From the NCBI RefSeq assembly GCF_022341425.1, contig NZ_JABFUC010000005.1, positions 62,001 through 126,000 of the forward strand: 64,000 bases of DNA, in the 5' to 3' direction. Shown here piece by piece: positions 18,793-27,231 of the stretch (within the stretch, counting starts at the first letter, position 1; each line of letters starts with the position of its first letter). The notes under the pieces were generated by a model. That model did not search any database, was not told where the DNA came from, and was given only the letters and a program-made list of their open reading frames with translations. A program made the translations under genes and the position numbers. The DNA is from Billgrantia campisalis (GTDB taxonomy: Bacteria; Pseudomonadota; Gammaproteobacteria; Pseudomonadales; Halomonadaceae).

Positions 18793-19135
18793 CAGCGGCC
18801 GGCGTGTGCTTTTTCCGTCGCTGCATCCTGCATGTCGTGTGTTAACGGCGACGCGTCTGGGACGAGTGCGGAGCAAAAATATATTTCAGCCACACACAAA
18901 GTCGTCATCCTCTGACGCAGGCTCTTGCGAGAGAGTTGCCTGAGAAAAAGACTCTGCATACGTTAGATACCGCACAGACCACGACTCGGTCTTTCACTAT
19001 CCTGGAAGTTCCAGTCCTCTCTCGTCAAGATTTCCGACAAGGAACGTACGGAGATAACGAGTGGGTCCGAGAAATATGTCGGAAGGATAGAGTCATATTG
19101 CAAGGTATCAATGGCAATGCCGGGAAGGAAGTAAA
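18793..19135. other. Intergenic region upstream of the PRC-barrel gene
   Basis: 343 bp, noticeably more AT-rich than its surroundings. It contains a block at 18962-19009 that recurs upstream of the CsbD gene (23399-23446). No gene is evident. Confidence 0.5.
18962..19009 (+). promoter_or_regulatory. Shared upstream block, copy 1 (before the PRC-barrel gene)
   Basis: Starts GTTAGATACCGCACAGACC. Compared with 23399-23446 it shares an uninterrupted ACCGCACAGACC and further blocks CTCG and TCTT in register, about 26 of the first 31 positions. Because the two downstream genes are unrelated in sequence, a common control element or common insertion history is likely; which one is unclear. Confidence 0.5.
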
Positions 19136-19528
19136 ATGAACGATTCAACGATTCAATCGAAAAGTGTGATCAATACTTCAGGTGACTTGCTGGCTGGCAA
19201 TGCGTTGCTAAGTGCGATCACTATTTTCGGTGACGAAGTCTGCAATATGCAGAATGAAAAGCTTGGAAAGATTCAAGACATTATGCTCGATATAGTTGAG
19301 GGTAAGATACGTTACGCAGTCTTGGCGTCGGGCGGTTTCCTCGGTATGGGTGATCGCTTTTTCGCTATTCCTTGGAAGGCCTTGAAGCTGGATAAGGAGA
19401 ATAAGCGCTTCGTGCTCGACGTAGATGTTGAGCAATTAAAGAACGCGCCTGGGTTTGACAAGGGTCAATGGCCAAATATGGCTGACGCCACCTGGAGTTC
19501 GACCGTCGAGTCCTACTATATCCGGTAA
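19136..19528 (+). CDS. PRC-barrel domain protein
   Basis: 130 residues. A PRC-barrel lies at about residues 30-105: GDEVCNMQNEKLGKIQDIMLDIVEGKIRYAV is the typical first half, and FFAIPWKALKLD the second. Cytoplasmic, no signal sequence. The start has GGAAGGAAG upstream. Base composition is more AT-rich than the core genes, suggesting a different history. PRC-barrel proteins of this kind are often stress-induced and found beside CsbD-like genes, as here; the precise role is unknown. Confidence 0.88.
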   Translation: MNDSTIQSKSVINTSGDLLAGNALLSAITIFGDEVCNMQNEKLGKIQDIMLDIVEGKIRYAVLASGGFLGMGDRFFAIPWKALKLDKENKRFVLDVDVEQLKNAPGFDKGQWPNMADATWSSTVESYYIR

Positions 19529-19711
19529 ACGGATTTCTCAGAAGGCAGTGCGCGGAAGGTCCGGTTGGTGTCGACTATCCGGATCAAACGCGCCGGCGAT
19601 TCCATGATCATGGCGGCAAAGGGTTGCGTTGGACCATTCAAGTCTGGATTCATAGAGTAACGCTACCCTTGAGCGGGGGTGTAATCTTCCATCCAGAAGA
19701 AGGAGATTGAA

Positions 19712-19930
19712 ATGGCGATTAATAGAGTCCTGGCTTTTGTGTTGCTTGTTGTGGGTTGTATCCTGCTTTTCTTTGCGTACCAGTCATCCCAAAGCCTGGG
19801 AGATCAGGTGACGGAGGCTGTTACCGGTCGCTTCACTGACTCCACTACCTGGTTGATTGTCCTTGGCGCGGCGTCTGCGGCAGCAGGTGTTGGGTTGCTG
19901 CTGTTCGGTAAGGTCGCCAACACCGACTAG
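19712..19930 (+). CDS. DUF3185 small membrane protein
   Basis: 72 residues: two membrane helices (about 6-25 and 46-66) separated by the conserved loop QSSQSLGDQVTEAVTGRFTD, which is characteristic of DUF3185. A strong ribosome binding site (AAGGAG) precedes the ATG. Function unknown; the gene commonly accompanies osmotic or stationary-phase stress genes. Confidence 0.88.
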   Translation: MAINRVLAFVLLVVGCILLFFAYQSSQSLGDQVTEAVTGRFTDSTTWLIVLGAASAAAGVGLLLFGKVANTD

Positions 19931-19973
19931 GGTTGACCGGTCGGTCCCCGTGTCTGGGGGTATGGTCTTTCCT

Positions 19974-22556
19974 TTACGATTTCAGATCCTTGCGCAGGGC
20001 TTGTTCCAGCTTCTTGGTCTCGGTGATATCCACAAGGGTGATCACCACCCCGTCAATCATATTGTCCAGTCGGCGATAGGGCATGATTCGCACCATGAAC
20101 CAGCGACCGTCTGTGGCGAGAATCTGCTTCTCGGAAAACATCAAGGTGCTCAGGGTGGTGAGAGCGTCTTCATTCAGCTCCGGGTATAGCAGGCTGGTGG
20201 TGAGATCACTGAGGGGGCGACCGACATCGCTTTCACGGATATTGATGATCTTTGATGCCCTGTCAGTGTAACGGCGGACGTTCAGGTTCTGGTCGAGAAA
20301 CACAATGGCGATCTCGATGCTGTTAAGCAGGTTTTTCATATCACTCTGGGCGAGGGCGAGATCGTCGAGCTTAGTCTGCATTTCCGCGTTGATGGTTTGC
20401 AGCTCCTCGTTCATGGACTGCATTTCTTCCTTCGATGTGGTCAGCTCTTCGTTGGTTGACTGCAGTTCCTCGTTGGTCGACTGCAGCTCCTCATTGGCTG
20501 ACTGCAACTCCTCGCGGGATGCGCGATTTTCCTCCCGCAGCGCCTGGATTTCATCCTGATACTGTTGCAGCTCTGTGGTATGAGTATCTTGGGTGGCTGC
20601 TTTCGACGTGCTTTTGTTGGCCGGGCTGGCATGAGCCAGGGCGATATCGCGGAACACGACCATCTTCATCCCGCGCAGGGTAGTCGGTTCGCGCAGTGCC
20701 TGTACGGTGACATCGACGCTCTGCGTGGTCCCGCCGGGAAGTTGCACTTGCAGGCCGTGTAAGTGCGTCGGTTCGCGCCGGTTGGCGGCCTGGCGCAAAG
20801 CGCTGGCGATGGGTGTCCGAAGGCCTTCCCGCACCATGGCGTGAAAATTCCAGTTTGCCTTGCCGGCGGCGGGTTCCAGGTACTTTCCCGTGCGCCCGCT
20901 GATATAGACGATATCACCCTCCTCATTGACCACCACCGCGGCGGGGGCGTAGACCTGCAGTAACACCTGGTCAGCTGCCGCTTGAAGGTTATCATTCGTG
21001 TGGGAGGATGTTTTGCTGGGTGACACGGGAAGCTCCTTGGCTATCCAGGCCAGGGGGGGGAACGACTTGAGCGGCAGCTGTGTGTCGCGGCTCTGGGCAT
21101 CATCCTGGCGCAGGTAAATTCGCAGTTTGGGTTGAATGGGAGCAAACAGCTGAGTATAGCGTCCTACCGTCTCTGAGCTTCCCAGCAACAGGACTCCGCC
21201 GGCGCGCAGGCTGTAGTGAAATAACGGGATGAGTTTGCGTTGCAGACTCTGGTCGAAGTAGATCAGCAGGTTGCGGCAGGAAATCAGGTCGAGGCGAGTG
21301 AAGGGGGGATCAAGCACCACGTCCTGCTGGGCGAACAGCACCAGGTCACGGATATCTCCATTGATCTGGTAGCCGTCACCATGAGCGCTGAAAAAGCGCG
21401 CCAGGCGCTCCGCCGAGACACTGTGGCTGATGTCGGCAGGGTAATAGCCGCGGCGAGCCGTCGCAATGGCATCCGGACTCAGGTCGGAGGCGAAGATCTG
21501 CAGGGTAAACTCATGGGGGCGTGGCAGCTTATCCAGCGCCTCCGTGAAGATCATGGCCAGGGAGTAGGCCTCTTCGCCGGTTGAACAGCCAACCACCCAG
21601 GCACGCAGGTGAGGCTCCCTGTGCTGTCTTGCCAGCAGTGCTGGCAGGGCGATATCGGCCAGATACTGCCAGACCTGGGGGTCACGGAAAAAACCGGTCA
21701 CTCCGATGAGCACTTCCTTGAATAGCAGGTCGATCTCCTGTGGATTGCGCTGGAGATAATCCGCGTAACGCGCCAAGGTGGTGATCTCATGGATCGCCAT
21801 GCGCCGTTCCATGCGCCGGTGCAGGGTGCTGGGCTTGTAGAGCGAGAAATCGTGGCGGGTTCGCTGCTGAAGCAGATGCAGAATGCGCTGCAATGGCGTA
21901 GGCGCCTGCCAATCTTCTGCCGCAGGCCCGATAGGGGCTTGTGGGGTGGATGCCTGGGCAATGCAGGCCAGGATGCGGGCGGGCAACTCGCCAGGCGGGG
22001 CAATGATATCGGCGCAGTTTGCGGCGATGGCGCTTTGGGGCATGGCATCGAACTGTGCCGTGTCGGGCTGTTGTACCGCCGTGAGGCCGCCCACGGCCTT
22101 GATCGCCTGCAAGCCCTGGGTGCCATCGGAGCCCATGCCGGACAGGACCACCCCGATGGATTGTGCTCCCTGAGCGCGGGCCAGGGAGGAAAACAGTACG
22201 TTGATGGGTAGGCGCATGCCCCTGGGTTCCATGGGCTTTGCCAGGTTCAGCAAGCCGTCGACAACGCTGAGTTCCGTATTCGGCTTGATCACATACACGC
22301 AGTCAGGCTCGATGCGCATGCCTTGTGACGCCTGCCGTACCGACATCGGGGTGACGCGCTGGAGTAATTCTGGCAGCAACGCCCTATGGGTGGGGTCGAG
22401 ATGTTGCACCACCACATAGGCCATGTGGCTGTGGGGCGGAATCCGGGCAAGGAACTGTTCCAGCGGCGCCAGGCCACCGGCGGATGCACCGATGCCCACG
22501 ATGCGTACAGCTTCCAGGGGCGTTTCCGGTGCATTGGCGGGAGGCAAGGCAGACAT
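19974..22556 (-). CDS. CheB-CheR-PAS fusion protein
   Basis: 860 residues. A CheB methylesterase domain comes first (about 15-195), with the catalytic triad visible: Ser in GASAGG, His in VVQHLDP, Asp in SGMGSDG. A CheR methyltransferase follows (about 225-485; VGCSTGEEAYSLAM binds SAM). Then a PAS-like region (about 520-620), a long coiled coil rich in ELQSTNEE repeats (about 645-735), and a final PAS domain (about 735-850). There is no histidine kinase domain and no receiver, unlike many relatives. Ends within 45 bp of the convergent DUF3185 gene; the PAS gene upstream is 15 bp away, so the two form an operon. Confidence 0.92.
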   Translation of the reverse strand: MSALPPANAPETPLEAVRIVGIGASAGGLAPLEQFLARIPPHSHMAYVVVQHLDPTHRALLPELLQRVTPMSVRQASQGMRIEPDCVYVIKPNTELSVVDGLLNLAKPMEPRGMRLPINVLFSSLARAQGAQSIGVVLSGMGSDGTQGLQAIKAVGGLTAVQQPDTAQFDAMPQSAIAANCADIIAPPGELPARILACIAQASTPQAPIGPAAEDWQAPTPLQRILHLLQQRTRHDFSLYKPSTLHRRMERRMAIHEITTLARYADYLQRNPQEIDLLFKEVLIGVTGFFRDPQVWQYLADIALPALLARQHREPHLRAWVVGCSTGEEAYSLAMIFTEALDKLPRPHEFTLQIFASDLSPDAIATARRGYYPADISHSVSAERLARFFSAHGDGYQINGDIRDLVLFAQQDVVLDPPFTRLDLISCRNLLIYFDQSLQRKLIPLFHYSLRAGGVLLLGSSETVGRYTQLFAPIQPKLRIYLRQDDAQSRDTQLPLKSFPPLAWIAKELPVSPSKTSSHTNDNLQAAADQVLLQVYAPAAVVVNEEGDIVYISGRTGKYLEPAAGKANWNFHAMVREGLRTPIASALRQAANRREPTHLHGLQVQLPGGTTQSVDVTVQALREPTTLRGMKMVVFRDIALAHASPANKSTSKAATQDTHTTELQQYQDEIQALREENRASREELQSANEELQSTNEELQSTNEELTTSKEEMQSMNEELQTINAEMQTKLDDLALAQSDMKNLLNSIEIAIVFLDQNLNVRRYTDRASKIINIRESDVGRPLSDLTTSLLYPELNEDALTTLSTLMFSEKQILATDGRWFMVRIMPYRRLDNMIDGVVITLVDITETKKLEQALRKDLKS

Positions 22557-22571
22557 GGCAAAGAGCGACGC

Positions 22572-23180
22572 TCAGGGGGAATTTACACTGGTGTGCTCGC
22601 AGCAGGCTAACAGAATATGCGCGCTCCCCGGTGGAATGGATGCAAGAAACCGTAAGTGCCGGGAGCCCTGTGCGCTCCCAGCCAGCTCGGCTACACAGCA
22701 ATCCCCGGTGCCGCTCTGTGCGACATGCTGTAGCAGGCCAAACAGCAGTGGTCGACTCTCCGGGAGCAGGTGCGTGCTGACGGGGTGCCCTACAAGGTCG
22801 TCACGTCCAATGCCCAAGAGTTCCGCGGCGGCAAGATTGCCCTGAACAACCTTGCCCTCAAGGTCGACGAGGAGATAGCCAAAGGGGGCCGCGTCGTAAA
22901 GCTCCCGGTAAAGGGTCAGATCATCGACGAGTGCCTGTTCATTGGCGGCGATCTCCTCGTTCTGCAGGTCAAGTTCCACTTGGTGAACCTGGAGCTCATG
23001 GAGCAGCTTGAGGGCGTCTGCCGCGTTGTCGGGATTGCTGGACAGCCGGTGGAGCAGGCTCAGGGCGTCAACGCTCACCGACCACTGAAGCGCTGTCGGT
23101 GCCGTGCCCGCCTGCAGCTTAGCCTCAGCTTTGTCTCGCAGTTGTGTATCGACATTGGTTTCATTACTGATTGTCGGCAT
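22572..23180 (-). CDS. PAS domain protein, partner of the CheB-CheR-PAS protein
   Basis: 202 residues from the ATG at 23180 (GGAG well placed; four more codons upstream are open but lack this). An N-terminal helical region with ELQVHQVELDLQNEEI (about 60-80), a motif typical of PAS proteins encoded beside CheB/CheR fusions, is followed by one PAS domain (about 95-195; YDAAPFGYLLVDLEGKVVQ). No output domain, so it probably senses or scaffolds for the fusion protein encoded 15 bp downstream. Confidence 0.85.
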   Translation of the reverse strand: MPTISNETNVDTQLRDKAEAKLQAGTAPTALQWSVSVDALSLLHRLSSNPDNAADALKLLHELQVHQVELDLQNEEIAANEQALVDDLTLYRELYDAAPFGYLLVDLEGKVVQGNLAAAELLGIGRDDLVGHPVSTHLLPESRPLLFGLLQHVAQSGTGDCCVAELAGSAQGSRHLRFLASIPPGSAHILLACCEHTSVNSP

Positions 23181-23525
23181 GTGAGGCTCCAAGCGTACTC
23201 TCCGGATATATTTCTCATGGTAGCGTATCCCGGCGGGAATTAGTACGAGTCTCTTGCTGTTTTCGGCATGTGTGCAGTGTTAAATTCAAGGGACTGGGTG
23301 GGTTGTTGATTAGGATCCGGTCGTGCCAATTTTGATCGGCTTTGTGACGAATCAAAAACACCAGAGATCTCTATGATCTAAGAGTTTACTTCGCCTAGGT
23401 TAGGCACCGCACAGACCGCACCTCGATCTTCAGGTATTGTTGGAGTATCACCCAGAATCAGCATGAGTTCATGTTGGCGTGGTGTAGATAAAGCCCAAGT
23501 AGAACTGTCATCTGGAGATCCGCTC
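23181..23525. other. Intergenic region upstream of the csbD-like gene
   Basis: 345 bp between divergent genes, AT-rich. It contains the second shared upstream block (23399-23446). No further gene seen. Confidence 0.5.
23399..23446 (+). promoter_or_regulatory. Shared upstream block, copy 2 (before the CsbD-like gene)
   Basis: Starts GTTAGGCACCGCACAGACC; see 18962-19009. It ends 79 nt before the start of the CsbD-like gene, whereas copy 1 ends 126 nt before the PRC-barrel gene. Confidence 0.5.
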
Positions 23526-23717
23526 ATGAACAAGAATCAAGTCAAAGGTCGTGCAAAAGAGGCGAAAGGAAAGGTCAAGGAGGTTGCGGGCAAGATGAGT
23601 GGGGATAAAAACATGGAGCACAAAGGCAAGGCGGAAAAGCATGGCGGCAAGGCTGAGGCGAAGTATGGCGATATCAAGCGCGATATCAAGCGTGATTTCA
23701 AGAAAGCCACGAAATGA
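23526..23717 (+). CDS. CsbD-family stress protein
   Basis: 63 residues, very rich in Lys. MNKNQVKGRAKEAKGKVKEVAG is the CsbD signature, followed by a second KAEKHGGKAEAKYGD segment. The ATG at 23526 has GGAG upstream. CsbD proteins are small, hydrophilic and induced by general stress in many bacteria; the molecular role is unknown. The shared upstream block links it with the PRC-barrel gene. Confidence 0.92.
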   Translation: MNKNQVKGRAKEAKGKVKEVAGKMSGDKNMEHKGKAEKHGGKAEAKYGDIKRDIKRDFKKATK

Positions 23718-23736
23718 CCGATTCAGCGATACAGTA

Positions 23737-23768
23737 ATAGCAGCCACGAAGCCTTTCGTGGCTGCTAT
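23737..23768 (+). terminator. Hairpin after the CsbD-like gene
   Basis: A perfect 14-bp stem (ATAGCAGCCACGAA at 23737-23750 and its complement at 23755-23768) with a 4-nt loop, 19 nt after the stop. No T tract follows, so termination may be inefficient or the hairpin may protect the transcript end. Confidence 0.6.
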
Positions 23769-23784
23769 GACTCTGGCCAATGCT

Positions 23785-23813
23785 TCTACCGTCGGGTCAT
23801 CACCGAAGGCGGC
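23785..23813 (+). repeat. 29-bp direct repeat, copy 2 (orphan regulator tail)
   Basis: Identical to 18755-18783. In the same frame as in the regulator gene it reads YRRVITEGG and then hits a TGA (23820-23822), so it preserves the C-terminal end of a Crp/Fnr-type gene, but no gene body precedes it. Confidence 0.9.
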
Positions 23814-23866
23814 ACACCGTGATGGTATCGGCTGGCGCGCTCTGGGAGAGCGTGCCAGCCGGGCCG

Positions 23867-24112
23867 TCAGGAGGGGGCGTCTGGGACGCTTGCGTTGACA
23901 TCCTGGCTCATCAGATCGTCGTCGCCTTCGGCGGCGTGCCTGACGGGCTCATCGAGCTGCTCTTCGGGAGGCGTCTTGAGGGGAGCTTCGGGCAAGCGTT
24001 CAGGCTTGAAGGGGTAGCCGTGCTGCTGCTCGCCTGGCGCGCGGTCGGGCAGGCGTGTGAATGTCGTGAACGCCTCCGGCGGGGGAGCGGTGTGCGGGAT
24101 GGAGTGTGGCAT
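23867..24112 (-). CDS. Small hypothetical protein, Pro/Glu-rich
   Basis: 81 residues, hydrophilic, rich in Pro, Glu and Asp, probably disordered. No family recognised. The case for a real gene rests on a good ribosome binding site (GAGGT, 5 nt before the ATG at 24112) and a palindrome (24138-24153) just upstream. It could still be spurious. Confidence 0.45.
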   Translation of the reverse strand: MPHSIPHTAPPPEAFTTFTRLPDRAPGEQQHGYPFKPERLPEAPLKTPPEEQLDEPVRHAAEGDDDLMSQDVNASVPDAPS

Positions 24113-24456
24113 GGTGACCTCGCGTCACTGTCCGGCCTTCACGATGTCGTGAAGCATCGGTAGCGCGAGTCTGGCGCAGCGCCACGCCGCCGTCGGTGCG
24201 CTAACACACCGACGCCACCGATACCGCCAAGCGCCCTTGATCCTTCCGGGTGGCGCCCCCATTTCTCCTACAGGACGCTTTTCTAGCCGGGGGTAGCCAA
24301 TACCCCAGCATTCTGGTCTAGAATAGAGATTCGGGTCGACCACGGCGAGAGACGCACAGGGTTGGCCCGCTGGCGTATCGTCCCGTGCGGAGCGCACGCG
24401 CGGCGGTACCTGGTAAAACGCAGGGGGAGCCCCTGCCAGTCACAGTGGTAGACACG
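24113..24456. other. Intergenic region upstream of nadA
   Basis: 344 bp. It holds the dyad TTCACGA-TG-TCGTGAA (24138-24153) near the minus-strand hypothetical gene, and a TAGAAT (24319-24324) that could be a -10 element for nadA, although no good -35 is visible. No gene seen. Confidence 0.45.
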
Positions 24457-25485
24457 ATGACGATCATGACTTCTCGAGTCGAGGTGCGCGATCACCTGGC
24501 TCGCGCTTACTGCCCCACCCGCATTCCCGCCGAGGACGAGGCCCGCGTCGAGGAGATCAAGCGTCTGCTCGAGGCCCACAACGCCGTGCTGGTGGCTCAC
24601 TACTATACCGACGACGCCATCCAGCAGCTCGCCGAGGAGACCGGCGGCTGCGTGGCCGATTCCCTGGAGATGGCACGCTTCGGCGCCCGTCACGAGGCCA
24701 AGACGCTGGTGGTGGCCGGGGTGCGCTTCATGGGCGAGACCGCCAAGATCCTCTCACCGGAGAAGCGCGTGCTGATGCCCACCCTGGAGGCCACCTGCTC
24801 GCTGGATATCGGCTGTCCGGCGGACGAGTTCAGCGCCTTCTGCGACGCCCACCCCGACCGCACGGTGGTGGTCTATGCCAACACCTCCGCTGCGGTGAAG
24901 GCGCGTGCCGACTGGGTGGTGACCTCGTCGATCGCCGTGGACGTCATCGAGCATCTGCAGGCCCGCGGCGAGAAGATCCTGTGGGCCCCGGACAAGCATC
25001 TGGGCGGCTACATCCAGAAGCGGACCGGCGCCGACATGCTGATGTGGGACGGCGCCTGCATCGTCCACGAGGAGTTCAAGGCCAAGGGCGTCGAGGATCT
25101 CAAGGCCCTCTATCCGGAAGCGGCGGTGCTGGTGCATCCGGAGTCGCCGGCAGCGGTGGTCGAGCTGGCCGACGTGGCGGGCTCCACCTCCCAGCTGATC
25201 AAGGCCGCCAAAGAGCTGCCCCACGACAAGCTGATCGTGGCCACCGACCGCGGCATCTTCTTCAAGATGCAGCAGGCGGTGCCGGGCAAAACCCTGTTCG
25301 AGGCGCCCACCGCCGGCAACGGCGCCACCTGCAAGAGCTGTGCCCACTGCCCCTGGATGGCCATGAACGCCCTGGACAACCTAGCCGGCGCCCTGCGCCA
25401 CGGCAGCGGCGAGATCCATGTGGATGCCGCGCTGCGCCTGGGGGCGCTCAAGCCGCTGGAGCGGATGCTTAACTTCCAGAAGTAA
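24457..25485 (+). CDS. nadA: Quinolinate synthase A
   Basis: Condenses iminoaspartate with dihydroxyacetone phosphate to quinolinate, using an oxygen-sensitive 4Fe-4S cluster. 342 residues from the ATG at 24457 (24466 is an alternative ATG). Family motifs are clear: [31 protein letters not shown]-type cluster Cys ([10 protein letters not shown]), GACIVHEEF and the C-terminal [13 protein letters not shown] with the remaining cluster cysteines. Its pathway partner nadC lies at 34.4 kb. Confidence 0.97.
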   Translation: MTIMTSRVEVRDHLARAYCPTRIPAEDEARVEEIKRLLEAHNAVLVAHYYTDDAIQQLAEETGGCVADSLEMARFGARHEAKTLVVAGVRFMGETAKILSPEKRVLMPTLEATCSLDIGCPADEFSAFCDAHPDRTVVVYANTSAAVKARADWVVTSSIAVDVIEHLQARGEKILWAPDKHLGGYIQKRTGADMLMWDGACIVHEEFKAKGVEDLKALYPEAAVLVHPESPAAVVELADVAGSTSQLIKAAKELPHDKLIVATDRGIFFKMQQAVPGKTLFEAPTAGNGATCKSCAHCPWMAMNALDNLAGALRHGSGEIHVDAALRLGALKPLERMLNFQK

Positions 25486-25537
25486 TGTGTCCACTGGGCT
25501 CGTTGCTGCCAGCGCTAAGGCAAGCGGCCCCGGGGGC

Positions 25538-25617
25538 AGGCCTAAGCGGAGGTCATTTGCCATGGATGGCAAATGTAGCGCCCAGGGAAGGGTTCACAGC
25601 GCCTCCGCGGTGGCCTG
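25538..25617. repeat. Structured intergenic palindrome between nadA and bepA
   Basis: Nested complementary arms: CAGGCC/GGCCTG (25538-25543, 25612-25617), GCGGAGG/CCTCCGC (25546-25552, 25602-25608) and an inner hairpin CATTTGCCAT-GG-ATGGCAAATG (25554-25575). It lies between two convergent genes. It has the look of a dispersed intergenic repeat or a two-way terminator; only one copy is present in this window. Confidence 0.5.
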
Positions 25618-25641
25618 TCGACGGAGAAGCCGCGTTCCTCG

Positions 25642-27111
25642 TTAAAACTTCTCCAGCGTCTCGCGATAGCCCACGAACTCTTCCCGCCGCTGCGCGATGC
25701 GCGCTGCGGCGTTGCTATCCCCGCTTTGCTCCGCGACCTGGCGGGCCACCTCGAGCTGACGAATGGCGCGGTCGATCTCGCCGCTGAGCTGCTGATGCTC
25801 GGCGCGGGCCAGGTGGCCCCAGGCCTCGCGGCCGCTGCGCCCGGCGGCCTCGGCCAGCAGGGTAAAGACCTGCGGGTCCTCCGGGCGTCGCTCGGCAAGC
25901 TCGCGAAGCACCCGGTAGGCCTCGTCGGGGTCACGCTGCAGCAGCGCCTCGCCCAGCACCTGACGGGCCGGCACATGGCCCGGCATCAGCCGCAGCAGGC
26001 GTCGGCTGCGCTCGATGGCATCGTCGTAGCGCCCGGACGCGAAAGCCACCTCGGCGGCGCTGGCGGGAATCATCGCCAGGTCCGGTAGCGCCTGGGCCAG
26101 GGCGTCCAGCTGGTTCAGCGCCGAGTCGCTGTCGCCGCGCTCGGCGGCGATCAGCGCGGCCAGGTAGCGCTGCGCCTCGGCCGGGGCGCCATCCTGCTCC
26201 AGCCGTGTGACCGCCTGCTGCGGGTCGCGCCGGTGAATGGTCAGCAGCGCCCGGGCGCGAACCAGGTGATAGCTCGGATCGCCATGGCGGCGGTCGCTGG
26301 CGGTAAGCTGGGAGGCCCTGTCCTCGGCGTCGCTGATGCGTGACTCGGTGAGCGGGTGGGTGAGCAGGAATTCCGGCGGGTTGCCGCCCTGCAGGCTGGC
26401 CTGGCGCTGCATGGCGCGGAACATGCGGACCATCGCCTGGGGGTCGAAGCCGGCCTGGGCCATGGCCTGCAGGCCGATGCGGTCGGCTTCCTGCTCGAAG
26501 CGCCGCGAGTAGGCGAGCCGGTCCTGGATGAAGGCGGCCTGGGAGCCCATGGCCACGCCGATGCCGGCGTCGCCGCCGCCGGCGGCGGCGATCAGCATGC
26601 CCGCCAGCATGGCGGCCATGGCGGGCACCTGGGTCTGCTCGGCGCGGGCCTGGCCGCGGGCGTAGTGGCGCTGCGACAGGTGGCCCAGCTCGTGGGCCAG
26701 CACCGAGGCCACGGCGTCCTCTTCGTCGGCGAAGGCGAATAGCCCGGCATTGACGCCGATGACCCCGCCGGGCACGGCAAAGGCATTGAGCTGACGGCTC
26801 TCAACCAGGGTCACCACCGTGCGGGCATCGGAGAGGCCACTATGGGGCGTGAGCCTGGCGAGCAGGGATTCCACGTAGTCCTGGGCGATCGGGTCATGCC
26901 AAAGTGGCGCCTGGGCACGGAACTGACGGAGCCAGGCGCGGCCCAAACGGTACTCCTCGCCGCTGATGGCCTGGCTGCTACCCGTCAGGCTGGGCAGGCC
27001 ATAGTCATCCGCCGCCCCGGCCGGTGCGAGCGGGGTGAACGCCAGGATCAGCGCCAGGGCACCGGCGCTGAGGCAGGATCGAAAGTCGCGGGGCATGGCC
27101 ATCCTCGTCAT
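25642..27111 (-). CDS. bepA: BepA-like periplasmic M48 metalloprotease with TPR tail
   Basis: 489 residues: signal peptide (about 1-34, ending PAGAAD), M48 peptidase domain (about 60-270) with zinc motif HELGH followed by the downstream EQEAD Glu ligand, then a TPR-like helical region (about 300-480). This is the layout of BepA (YfgC), which degrades or helps assemble outer-membrane proteins such as LptD at the BAM complex. Neighbouring bamC, 3 kb away, fits. Divergent from the TusA-like gene. Confidence 0.9.
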   Translation of the reverse strand: MTRMAMPRDFRSCLSAGALALILAFTPLAPAGAADDYGLPSLTGSSQAISGEEYRLGRAWLRQFRAQAPLWHDPIAQDYVESLLARLTPHSGLSDARTVVTLVESRQLNAFAVPGGVIGVNAGLFAFADEEDAVASVLAHELGHLSQRHYARGQARAEQTQVPAMAAMLAGMLIAAAGGGDAGIGVAMGSQAAFIQDRLAYSRRFEQEADRIGLQAMAQAGFDPQAMVRMFRAMQRQASLQGGNPPEFLLTHPLTESRISDAEDRASQLTASDRRHGDPSYHLVRARALLTIHRRDPQQAVTRLEQDGAPAEAQRYLAALIAAERGDSDSALNQLDALAQALPDLAMIPASAAEVAFASGRYDDAIERSRRLLRLMPGHVPARQVLGEALLQRDPDEAYRVLRELAERRPEDPQVFTLLAEAAGRSGREAWGHLARAEHQQLSGEIDRAIRQLEVARQVAEQSGDSNAAARIAQRREEFVGYRETLEKF

Positions 27112-27231
27112 GATGGGGCGGTCGGGTCACTTTCCGACATTGATTCGGCCTGCAAAGTGCCTTTAAATCCCAAGGGTTTTGACGCTACCGGTCGCGGGGC
27201 GTCGTATTTCAGCATTCTCCCGGGAGACATC

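Noticed and set aside
26842-27231. N-terminal extension of the TusA-like protein
   Set aside because: The extension lies antisense to bepA; the ATG at 27232 has a good ribosome binding site and matches the family start.
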